The position numbers and the translations under genes were made by a program. This document shows positions 7,464 through 14,043 of a stretch of DNA of 14,043 nt, piece after piece. The notes under the pieces are model-generated. The model made no database searches, was not told the DNA's origin, and worked only from the letters and a program-made list of their open reading frames with translations. The DNA is from Bacteroidia bacterium (GTDB lineage: Bacteria; Bacteroidota; Bacteroidia; Bacteroidales; UBA12481): positions 1 through 14,043 of the forward strand of contig JAPLDV010000124.1 in NCBI GenBank assembly GCA_026391235.1, given 5' to 3'. How positions within the stretch are numbered: position 1 is the stretch's first letter; the number at the start of each line of letters is the position of its first letter.

Positions 7464-8456
7464 CTACCAATCAGGATTATTCACAAAATCCAGCTTTTTT
7501 GTATACCTGCCTCTGACAAGTGAATCCTGTGACCTTGGAGACAGAACCAAATCAGGGAAAGGTATTGAATATTTTGTACCGACTACACCAATTGCGCCCT
7601 GAACATTTCCATTAGGATTAACTTTGTCGTCAATCTCCAGCTTGAACCAATTGAGATACCTTGCCAACGAAATATCTGCTGCTGTAATCAGAAGTTCCAA
7701 TCCGACCGGCTTACGGTAATAAACGGCAGGATCTTTCAGAATACTTGTGCCCAGGTGAGCGAAAAATGAATCAGAAAACATACCGTATAAATAGCGATTA
7801 TTCTCAAACTCAAGATCCCCAAGATTTAGCTGCCTTGTATAGCTGACGGAACAGATTTTGGATTCACCGGTATTCAACCATTCTTCATATTTTAAATTGA
7901 GCGTAATCTCATATAAACCTGCTGCAGAGTCGTAAGACCATGAAAATTGTATCGGGTCTTCATAAAAGTAGAACCGCCTGAATCCGACTTTTGGTGTGAT
8001 AACCTTAAATGTATTAATGAACGTAAATCTGGCTGTGAGAGTATCGTTTTCCGATGGAAGAATAACCGTCAAAAGGTAATCTCCCGGTTGCAACTTCTGC
8101 TTTAAAACAAAACTTTCATTTGGATACTCGGGAAATTTTCCTGGCAAACGCGGTACATCAGTTTCCAATTGAAACGGAATCCGGCTGGTACCCGATCCTG
8201 CTGTTAGAAAAACCTGCGCATCCGAATAAAAAATCAGATCATGGTTCAGTGCCAGGGTATATGCATCGGATTTACCTGCAAAGGATTTGGAGAGCTTAAC
8301 ATAATGAACCGACTGATTGAGATCAAAAACACCATATACCACCGGAATCGGTGATCCGGGTTTTACCAGTGACGCATCCTCCGAACATCCGTTTAACCAA
8401 ATGCTTAAGGCGATCAGCGACCAGAATAAACGGTTATATCTGGTAAAAGTCTTCAT
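7464..8456 (-). CDS. DUF4249-like Bacteroidota lipoprotein
   Basis: This 330-residue protein has an N-terminal basic/hydrophobic segment and lipobox LNGC (Cys24), so it is predicted to be a lipoprotein of the outer membrane or periplasm. It is rich in beta-forming stretches. The opening IPVVYGVFDLNQSVHYVKLSKSF, with an immunoglobulin-like region around LQPGDYLLTVILPS, resembles DUF4249 proteins, which have no established biochemical role. I see no catalytic motif. It is the first gene of the minus-strand run and lies 84 bases upstream of GH3. Whether it belongs to that operon is uncertain because of the gap and inverted repeat. It shares a 63-base divergent intergenic region with surE. DUF4249 membership is a recollection-based inference. 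Confidence 0.6.
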   Translation of the reverse strand: MKTFTRYNRLFWSLIALSIWLNGCSEDASLVKPGSPIPVVYGVFDLNQSVHYVKLSKSFAGKSDAYTLALNHDLIFYSDAQVFLTAGSGTSRIPFQLETDVPRLPGKFPEYPNESFVLKQKLQPGDYLLTVILPSENDTLTARFTFINTFKVITPKVGFRRFYFYEDPIQFSWSYDSAAGLYEITLNLKYEEWLNTGESKICSVSYTRQLNLGDLEFENNRYLYGMFSDSFFAHLGTSILKDPAVYYRKPVGLELLITAADISLARYLNWFKLEIDDKVNPNGNVQGAIGVVGTKYSIPFPDLVLSPRSQDSLVRGRYTKKLDFVNNPDW

Positions 8457-8465
8457 TTTCTTCTT

Positions 8466-8501
8466 TTTGCACGGCGAAGATAGCCGGGTTTTCTATTTTT
8501 G
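8466..8501 (+). promoter_or_regulatory. Bacteroidota-type promoter for surE
   Basis: TTTG at 8466-8469 and TATTTTTG at 8494-8501 match the -33 TTTG and -7 TAnnTTTG elements of Bacteroidota sigma factors. The 24-base spacer is slightly longer than usual. The start of transcription would fall near 8508, giving a very short leader before the ATG at 8520. Confidence 0.5.
8475..8482 (-). promoter_or_regulatory. Possible -7 element for the DUF4249-like gene
   Basis: The minus strand reads TATCTTCG, one mismatch from TAnnTTTG, 18 bases before the ATG at 8456. It would overlap the surE promoter region on the opposite strand. Confidence 0.3.
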
Positions 8502-8519
8502 TGGCGATAAAATTTTGAA

Positions 8520-9224
8520 ATGACTAAAAAACCGCTGATTCTGGTTTGTAATGATGATGGATTTCGCGCAAATGGAATCCTGGAACTTTCGCAGCTGGCA
8601 GGTGAGTTTGGTGAAGTTGTTGTGGTTGCACCCGTCACCGGGCAGTCCGGAATGTCGCATGCGGTAACCCTCAACCATCCGATCAGGCTAAAGTCCTCCC
8701 TGATGAACAATGGGTTCCCTGCTTTTGCCTGTTCCGGAACTCCGGCCGATTGTGTAAAAATTGCAATTAACCAGATATTGGATCGTAAACCTGACCTGGT
8801 TTTGTCGGGTATCAACCACGGCTCGAACGCATCGGTGAGCCTCATCTATTCCGGAACCGTGGCAGCGGCAATTGAAGCCTGCATGAACGGGATCCCCTCG
8901 GTAGCTTTTTCGGTTGATGATCATTCTCCCGATGCTGATTTTCGCCTTGCCTTAAAATATGCACGCCCAATTATTCAGAAAATTCTTGAATCCGGACTTC
9001 CTGCGGGGATCTGCCTGAATATTAATTTTCCCAGGATTCCGGTGGAACAATGTAAAGGGATCAGGGTCTGCCGGCAGACCATTGGTGTATGGAAAGAAGA
9101 ATTCGAGAAAAGGACCGATCCGCAGGGTCATGATTATTTTTGGCTGACCGGGGAATTCAGTAATGATGAACCGCTTGCGGAGGATACGGATATGTGGGCC
9201 CTCACACACAATTATGTAGATTGA
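8520..9224 (+). CDS. surE: 5'/3'-nucleotidase SurE, C-terminus shortened
   Basis: SurE is a divalent-metal-dependent nucleoside monophosphate phosphatase of the cytoplasm. The metal-site residues are visible: NDDG (Asp12, Asp13), QSGMS (Ser43) and SGINHGSN (Asn99). The late motifs PQGHDYFWLTGEF and DTDMWALTHNYV are also present. The protein stops one residue after NYV at 234 residues. Family members usually continue about 20-28 residues with a segment such as SVVPxQxDLTA, so the C-terminal tail is missing, and the stop falls inside the start of the next gene. The active-site core is intact. The lost tail normally contributes to oligomerisation (family knowledge). surE heads a plus-strand run with the small membrane protein and lpxB. 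Confidence 0.95.
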   Translation: MTKKPLILVCNDDGFRANGILELSQLAGEFGEVVVVAPVTGQSGMSHAVTLNHPIRLKSSLMNNGFPAFACSGTPADCVKIAINQILDRKPDLVLSGINHGSNASVSLIYSGTVAAAIEACMNGIPSVAFSVDDHSPDADFRLALKYARPIIQKILESGLPAGICLNINFPRIPVEQCKGIRVCRQTIGVWKEEFEKRTDPQGHDYFWLTGEFSNDEPLAEDTDMWALTHNYVD

Positions 9225-9505
9225 ATAAACTTTGGATTGGATTGGCAGCCGGATTGATCGTTCCTGCTGTCGCTTTAACTTGTTATTATTTTGCACGTTA
9301 CAGCGACCTTAGCCTGATTGATTTTTTAAAAGCATATAAGAACCTCGGGATCCTGACCCACATTATTTCATTGTCGGTTTTGCCGGATTTACTGGTCTTT
9401 TTCCTGTTTATCAGGCGGAACCTGCTTAAATCAGCACGGGGCGTCCTTCTGGCTACTTTTATCTTTACAATTGCAGTATTATGCGTACGTTTCGTCTGGC
9501 AATAA
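9221..9505 (+). CDS. Small three-helix membrane protein between surE and lpxB
   Basis: This is a 94-residue hydrophobic protein with three likely membrane helices: LWIGLAAGLIVPAVALTCYYF, the region from GILTHIISLSVLPDLLVFF, and LLATFIFTIAVLCVRFVW. A short loop (ARYSDLSLIDFLKAYKNLG) follows the first helix. I take TTG 9221 as the start because it begins directly at NKLWIGL and overlaps the surE stop by four bases. An ATG at 9194 in the same frame would add nine residues read out of the surE coding region. Because surE appears to have lost its tail exactly here, the native start codon may also be missing. Small membrane proteins occur at this place in other Bacteroidota. The function is unknown to me. 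Confidence 0.68.
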   Translation: MNKLWIGLAAGLIVPAVALTCYYFARYSDLSLIDFLKAYKNLGILTHIISLSVLPDLLVFFLFIRRNLLKSARGVLLATFIFTIAVLCVRFVWQ

Positions 9506-9518
9506 ATAGGAAAAAAAG

Positions 9519-10637
9519 ATGAAATACTTTCTGATTGCCGGTGAACCATCAGGTGATCAGCATGGATCCATGCTGATGCAGGCGATATTGAAAATCGACT
9601 CGGATGCTGAATTTCGCTATCTGGGCGGCGATCTGATGGAAAGGGTGGGGGGCATAACCGTTATACATATCCGGAATCTGGCCTTTATGGGATTTACACA
9701 GCTAATAATCAAAGCATTGAAGATTCGTGAAAACTTCCGTATTTGTAAACGGGAGATAGTGGCATTTGAACCTCATGTAGTAATCCCAATTGATTATGGT
9801 GGTTTTAACCTGCGTTTGATCCGCTGGCTTAAAACCAACAAATTCACGACGGTATATTATATCACTCCAAAAGTTTGGGCCTGGATGCCCTCCAGAGCTT
9901 ATAAACTTGCTCGTTATTCCGACAGGTCAATGTGTATTTTGCCGTTTGAAGCCGAATTCCTTAAGAAATATGGTGTTCCTTGTGAATATGTTGGAAATCC
10001 TGTAAGGGACTATATTCTGCCTGTCAGGAATTCAGATCCGCAAATGATCCGGTCAGCTTTAGGCTTGAACACTAAGCCGGTCATTGCATTGCTTCCCGGT
10101 AGCCGCCGTCAGGAAATAAGCAAAATTTTGCCAGTAATGGTTCAGGTAGTCGATCAATTCAAAGATTATCAGTTTGTTATTGCCGGGCATGGAAATTTTA
10201 CAGAAGCTTTTTACCTCGACATATCAGGCAAGGCCGATGTTAGAATTATTCATGGTAAAACTTTGGAATTGCTGAGGATATCCACTGCAGCTTTGGTGAC
10301 TTCAGGAACCGCCACTCTGGAAACCGCACTTCTTGGAATTCCTCAGGTAGTCTGTTATAAAACTGCCACGGTTTCCTATCTGATTGCCAGGATGATGGTT
10401 AAAGTTAAATACATTTCCCTGGTTAACCTGATCCTCGGCAAAGCATGCATTGATGAACTCATCCAAAACAAGTATACAGCCGTCAACCTCAAAAACAGTC
10501 TCGCCAGGATTCTGTCGTCAACCGGATTAAGTCAGGAAATATATGACGGATACCGGGAACTGAACGAGAAACTTGGTGAAAGAGAAGCTTCGGCAACAGC
10601 TGCTGCAATCGTATGCCGCCTGGCTTTGGAAGCCTGA
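9519..10637 (+). CDS. lpxB: Lipid-A-disaccharide synthase
   Basis: This GT19 enzyme condenses UDP-2,3-diacylglucosamine with lipid X to form the tetra-acyl disaccharide of lipid A at the inner face of the cytoplasmic membrane. Its 372 residues match the usual length. Family landmarks are GEPSGDQHG (8-16), LGGDLMERVGG (35-45), AFMGF (55-59), IDYGGFNLRL (91-100), YYITPKVWAW (113-122), LPGSRRQEI (192-200) and TSGTATLETALLGIPQVV (261-278). The ATG follows an A-rich stretch with weak AGG, 13 bases after the small membrane protein gene, so the two are likely co-transcribed with surE. No lesion is seen, in contrast to several neighbours. Confidence 0.97.
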   Translation: MKYFLIAGEPSGDQHGSMLMQAILKIDSDAEFRYLGGDLMERVGGITVIHIRNLAFMGFTQLIIKALKIRENFRICKREIVAFEPHVVIPIDYGGFNLRLIRWLKTNKFTTVYYITPKVWAWMPSRAYKLARYSDRSMCILPFEAEFLKKYGVPCEYVGNPVRDYILPVRNSDPQMIRSALGLNTKPVIALLPGSRRQEISKILPVMVQVVDQFKDYQFVIAGHGNFTEAFYLDISGKADVRIIHGKTLELLRISTAALVTSGTATLETALLGIPQVVCYKTATVSYLIARMMVKVKYISLVNLILGKACIDELIQNKYTAVNLKNSLARILSSTGLSQEIYDGYRELNEKLGEREASATAAAIVCRLALEA

Positions 10638-10654
10638 TGGGTTACTTTTTTTCC

Positions 10655-10662
10655 TACCTTTG
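10655..10662 (+). promoter_or_regulatory. Probable -7 element for the gldF-gldG-DUF4340 operon
   Basis: TACCTTTG matches TAnnTTTG and lies 24 bases before the gldF ATG, in the 49-base gap after lpxB. A TTTG at 10625-10628 could be the -33 element, but the 26-base spacing is long. The bases after it (TGGC) match those after the surE -7 element. Confidence 0.45.
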
Positions 10663-10686
10663 TGGCTCTCTAATTTGGGCATTCTT

Positions 10687-11418
10687 ATGTTAACCTTACT
10701 GAAGCGTGAGATAAACGGATTTTTCAGTTCTCCTACGGGCTATATCGTAATCATTGTTTTTTTGGTTCTTAACGGGCTTTTCCTGTGGGTTTTCCCGGGG
10801 GAATTCAACGTTTTGGAATCGGGATATTCTACCCTCGATCCCATGTTTATTTTGGCTCCATGGGTATTCCTGTTCCTGGTTCCGGCTGTTACCATGCGGC
10901 TTTTTTCGGATGAAAAGAGGACCGGCACACTTGAGCTTTTGCTGAGCCGGCCTTTAAGCGATCTTAAAATCATCCTGTCGAAATACCTCGCTGGCGTTGT
11001 CCTCGTCCTCCTGGCAATACTACCTACCCTGGTCTATTTTTTCTCAGTATTCTGGCTTGGAAGCCCTCGGGGCAACCTGGATACCGGTGGATTCTGGGGA
11101 TCGTTTCTTGGACTTTTCTTCCTGGCTGGAGTTTATGTGGCTATCGGGCTTTTCACATCTTCCATTACTGAAAATCAGATTATCTCCTTTATTCTTGGAG
11201 TAACCGGCTGCTTTGTATTGTTTCTGGGGTTTGATTATATCTCGAAACTGGGCTTTTCCGGAGGCATTGAAAATTTCATCGCAGGCCTTGGAATATCTTA
11301 TCATTATAATTCATTGTCACGTGGAGTAATCGATACGCGTGATGTCCTTTACTTTGCCTCCGTTATTGCGGTATTTGTGCTTTTTACCAAAATTGTTCTT
11401 GAAAGCCGTAAATGGTAG
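10687..11418 (+). CDS. gldF: Gliding-motility-type ABC transporter permease GldF
   Basis: This 243-residue polytopic membrane protein begins MLTLLKREINGFFSSPTGYI, the usual opening of GldF, which decides the start at 10687 over an upstream in-frame start inside lpxB. Six hydrophobic segments are visible. The conserved cytoplasmic stretch SDEKRTGTLELLLSRPLSD is typical of ABC-2 permeases, as are DTGGFWGSFLGLFFL and the C-terminal SRGVIDTRDVLYF. In Flavobacterium, GldA (ATPase), GldF and GldG form an ABC transporter needed for gliding. In many non-gliding Bacteroidota the pair is kept with unknown cargo. No gldA ATPase gene is in the window. It is followed by gldG, with 10 bases between stop and start. 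Confidence 0.93.
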   Translation: MLTLLKREINGFFSSPTGYIVIIVFLVLNGLFLWVFPGEFNVLESGYSTLDPMFILAPWVFLFLVPAVTMRLFSDEKRTGTLELLLSRPLSDLKIILSKYLAGVVLVLLAILPTLVYFFSVFWLGSPRGNLDTGGFWGSFLGLFFLAGVYVAIGLFTSSITENQIISFILGVTGCFVLFLGFDYISKLGFSGGIENFIAGLGISYHYNSLSRGVIDTRDVLYFASVIAVFVLFTKIVLESRKW

Positions 11419-11422
11419 GAGG
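11417..11422 (+). promoter_or_regulatory. Full Shine-Dalgarno AGGAGG before gldG
   Basis: AGGAGG overlaps the gldF stop codon (TAG 11416-11418) and lies six bases before the gldG ATG at 11429. Bacteroidota rarely use strong Shine-Dalgarno sites, and none is evident before the other genes here. It fixes the gldG start at MDRKKVKRQN. Confidence 0.6.
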
Positions 11423-11428
11423 TTAAAA

Positions 11429-13011
11429 ATGGACAGGAAAAAAGTTAAACGGCAGAATATTTTTGAGTTGATTCTCCTTCTCGTCGTAGTGGTACTGGTT
11501 AACCTGGTAGGCTATTACGTGTTCCATCGTTTTGACCTCACTCAGGAAAAACGCTATTCCGTTTCAAATGGTACCAAAACTTATCTGAAAGAGCTGAAGG
11601 ACATTGTCTACGTTAAAATATATCTTGGAGATAACAACCTGCCTGCCGGATTTCGAAGGTTGCAGAAAGCAACCCGCGAGCTGCTTGATGAATTCAAGGT
11701 GTATGGTAAAAAGAATTTAGAATTCCAGTTTATAAGTCCATCTGAAAGCCCTGACGAAAAAACCCGCCGCGAAGTTTACGATGCATTGGCAAAGGATGGC
11801 CTGCTCTATTTTAATGTTCAATCACAGAAAGCTGACGGGAGTAAGACCCAACAGGTGATTTTTCCCGGAGCTGTGATGACCTATCGTCAGCATGGACAGG
11901 AATATGATCGGGTAGTCAATTTTTTTCAGGGAAACCTTACGGGCAGTTTTAATGATGCCACTATTAATAAATCCATTGAAACTCTGGAATATGAATTTAT
12001 TTCGGGCATTCGTACAGTCTCAAGGGAAAATACCCCTACGGTTGGGTTCATTGAAGGCCATGGTGAGCTCGATCAATATGAAGTAGCCCGGTTTGCCCGT
12101 GCCATAGGTGATTTTTATATTGTCAAGCGCATTGAAATCGGTGAAAAAATGAATGCGCTTGATGGCTGCCAGGCGATCGTTATCGCCGATCCAAAAACCA
12201 AATATTCCGAAAAGGACAAGTTCATTATCGACCAGTTCATCATGCGTGGCGGCAAGGTTTTATGGCTGGTGGATGCCGTAAAGGTTGACATGTCTCCCCT
12301 TGCATCGCAGAATGAAACCATGGGAGAGATCAATAGCGCGGTTAACCTGGGTGACATCAGGATAACCCCATATCAAGGAATATAAATCCTGTGAAATTCG
12401 ATTTTGTCAGTCCTATTGATACTGTTGGTGAAGATCCAAAGGTTCATAAGTCGGTGATTCTCACCTCCTCCAATCAAAGCAGGATCATTCGTTCCCCGAT
12501 AAGGGTTTCCACAGACATTTTTGCAGAGAAACCCGATCCTTCAAAATTCTCATTGCAAAACCTCCCGGTTGCAGTCATGATGGAGGGTGAATTTACCAGC
12601 CACTATAAGAACCGGCTCATGAAGGATTTTATTAATAACAATGTTTTTAAGGTACTTGATAAGAGTGTCGTGCCCACAAAGATGATCGTTGTTGCCGACG
12701 GGGATTGTGCAAGAAATGTCGTTACTGTTAAAGAAGGTAAATATATGACTCAACCGCTTGGTTGGGATCAGGCTACGAAAACCACATTTGGTAATCGTGA
12801 ATTTCTCCTGAATTGTGTTAATTACCTCCTTGATGATTCCGGCGTCATGGCTCTTCGCAACAGGGAAGTGAAAGTCCGATTGCTCGACAGAGTTAGAATA
12901 ACCACTGAACGCGGTTTCTGGAGCTTGTTTAATGTTGGCCTTCCGGTTTTGATAATTTTTGTATTTGGACTGGTCTACCTGATTTTACGAAAAAATAAGT
13001 ATTCGAAATGA
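11429..13011 (+). pseudogene. gldG: Gliding-motility-type ABC auxiliary protein GldG, interrupted by deletion and frame change
   Basis: GldG is the large partner of GldF, with a cytoplasmic N-terminus, one N-terminal helix, a long extracytoplasmic domain and a C-terminal helix. The first frame (11429-12385) has the helix FELILLLVVVVLVNLVGYYV, FDLTQEKRYSVSNGTK, GFIEGHGELDQYE and IMRGGKVLWLVDAV. Homology stops at NLGD (residue 309, about 12355). It resumes one frame over at NPISRNINPVKFDFVSPIDTV and runs to 13011, ending in the helix LPVLIIFVFGLVYLIL. The segment normally between them (a DQLFKYGVR-like stretch to the VTGxxGNxPQ/PWxYYP region, about 50 residues) is missing. Together the pieces give about 525 residues against a usual 540-580. 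As written, translation stops at 12385. The downstream GTG at 12391 could start a separate fragment, but that looks like an artefact of the break. Confidence 0.88.
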
Positions 13012-13012
13012 T

Positions 13013-14017
13013 ATGAAGAAGAATCTAATTATAACCGGCCTTATTGTGGTACTCGGAATTGTCGCCATAATCCTGATATCCCGGAACAGCAGCAGCAGTA
13101 TTAAACGTGAACTCCGGGACTTTGCCGTGGAGGATACAGCTTCCATTGACCGGATTTTCATGGTGATGAAGAGTAACCAGCAGGTAACCCTTACCCGCAG
13201 TAATGATCATTGGATGGTTAATGATAAGTATGTGGCCAGAACGGATGCCATCAATAACCTGCTGAAAACACTGAACCGCATACGTGTTAAATCACCGGTG
13301 TCAGCATCAATGCTCAACAATGCTGTAAGAATGCTTGCAACCAGGAATACCAAGGTCGAAGTTTACAATAAGAAAAAACTGTTAAAAACTATTTATGTCG
13401 GGGGCCCTACCCAGGATCAGATGGGTACCTTTATGATGATCGAAGGTTCATCAGCTCCCTTTGTAATTGATATACCTGGCTTTACCGGATATTTATCCAC
13501 CCGATTCTTTGTTGACGAGATTGCCTGGAGATCGACTGAACTTTTTAAGTATAATTTTAACGATATCAAGGCAATATCGGTTAAAAACGAAACTACCCCT
13601 CACGCATCTTTCCGGCTTGAGAGTCCGGGAAACAATAAATATTTTCTCACTTCACCAGATGGGGTTAATATTCCAGGCACCCTCGATACCGTTGGTGTAC
13701 GGTTTTATATCAGCCAATTTGAAAAAGTAAATTTTGAGTTTTTTGCCGACAGTACTCCTCAGCGCACCAAAGACTCGCTTTTAGCGGCAAAACCTTACCG
13801 GAGCCTGATCCTTGAGGATAATTCAGGAAAGACCAGGAAGCTGATAGCCTGGCTGCGCCCCGCTAACGGAAAGCTTGATGAGGAAGGAAATACCATGATC
13901 TGGGATGATGAACGTATGTGGGCACTGATCGACGATAAATCATGGGTGGTGATTCAGTTCTATGTCTTTAATTCATTGTTCGCCACTTACAATAATTTTG
14001 TTATCCTGGCTAAGTGA
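13013..14017 (+). CDS. DUF4340 domain protein, third gene of the gldFG operon
   Basis: This 334-residue protein has one N-terminal membrane helix (LIITGLIVVLGIVAIILIS, about residues 5-23) and a long extracytoplasmic part. The typical DUF4340 pattern is seen: a VTLTRSNDHWMVNDKYVARTDAINNLL segment, then KVEVYNKKKLLKTIYVGGPT and RFFVDEIAWRSTELF. DUF4340 genes usually accompany ABC-auxiliary (GldG-like) proteins, so it probably acts with GldFG at the envelope, although its role is not established. The start is one base after the gldG stop, implying translational coupling. It looks complete. The last 26 bases of the window after its stop hold no recognisable terminator. Confidence 0.85.
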   Translation: MKKNLIITGLIVVLGIVAIILISRNSSSSIKRELRDFAVEDTASIDRIFMVMKSNQQVTLTRSNDHWMVNDKYVARTDAINNLLKTLNRIRVKSPVSASMLNNAVRMLATRNTKVEVYNKKKLLKTIYVGGPTQDQMGTFMMIEGSSAPFVIDIPGFTGYLSTRFFVDEIAWRSTELFKYNFNDIKAISVKNETTPHASFRLESPGNNKYFLTSPDGVNIPGTLDTVGVRFYISQFEKVNFEFFADSTPQRTKDSLLAAKPYRSLILEDNSGKTRKLIAWLRPANGKLDEEGNTMIWDDERMWALIDDKSWVVIQFYVFNSLFATYNNFVILAK

Positions 14018-14043
14018 AATAAGTTGTTTATAATTTAGTTCTG

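Noticed and set aside
1748..8456. Classical polysaccharide utilisation locus
   Set aside because: No SusC, SusD, hybrid two-component or ECF sigma/anti-sigma gene lies in the window.
10573..10686. Upstream in-frame extension of GldF
   Set aside because: It would overlap the end of lpxB and cross the likely promoter. GldF homology begins at MLTLLKREI.
12340..12390. Programmed ribosomal frameshift in gldG
   Set aside because: No slippery heptamer or stimulatory hairpin is seen at the join, and a whole conserved segment is absent, which frameshifting would not explain.
8520..14017. Evidence for a type IX secretion or gliding apparatus
   Set aside because: Only gldF, gldG and a DUF4340 gene are present. 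These occur in non-gliding Bacteroidota, and no T9SS core gene or C-terminal sorting domain is seen.

Overview
The window reads as a chromosomal segment of a member of the Bacteroidota (Bacteroidales/Marinilabiliales-like). The evidence is a GldF/GldG/DUF4340 ABC-export cluster, Bacteroidota-type lipoproteins and DUF4249-like protein, a surE-(small membrane protein)-lpxB run (lpxB means a Gram-negative outer membrane with lipid A), and TAnnTTTG-type promoter elements upstream of several genes. No tRNA, rRNA, CRISPR array, transposase, integrase or phage gene is visible.

Left half (1-8456) is a carbohydrate-degradation block. A secreted papain-like/NPCBM/GH27 fusion on the minus strand runs off the left edge. 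It is divergent from a plus-strand lipoprotein of the GH127/DUF1680 type. That gene converges, with overlapping stop codons, on a minus-strand run that in transcription order is DUF4249-like lipoprotein, GH3 lipoprotein, GH5 endoglucanase and GH172 (DUF2961) protein. The short gaps suggest that at least GH3-GH5-GH172 are one operon. Together these would attack galactose-, arabinose- and glucan-containing plant-type polysaccharide at the cell surface or in the periplasm. No SusC/SusD pair is present, so this is not shown to be a classical PUL.

Right half (8520-14017) is all plus strand: surE, a 94-residue membrane protein, lpxB, then gldF, gldG and a DUF4340 protein.

The most important observation for a user is that many genes carry clean internal losses of conserved sequence. 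GH27 loses about 150 residues with both catalytic Asp residues, GH172 about 60 with the GTEDY motif, and GH5 about 200 with both catalytic Glu. GldG loses about 50 plus a frame change, GH127-like loses a segment plus a frame change, and SurE loses its C-terminal tail. Two smaller losses are likely in the NPCBM and papain domains. Neighbouring genes (GH3, lpxB, gldF, DUF4340) look intact. Damage scattered over unrelated genes, in every reading phase and with no mobile element, is best explained by missing pieces in the assembly (for example gaps closed or N runs removed). Genuine multi-gene decay is the alternative. Sizes of missing pieces are estimates from remembered family architecture, not alignments.
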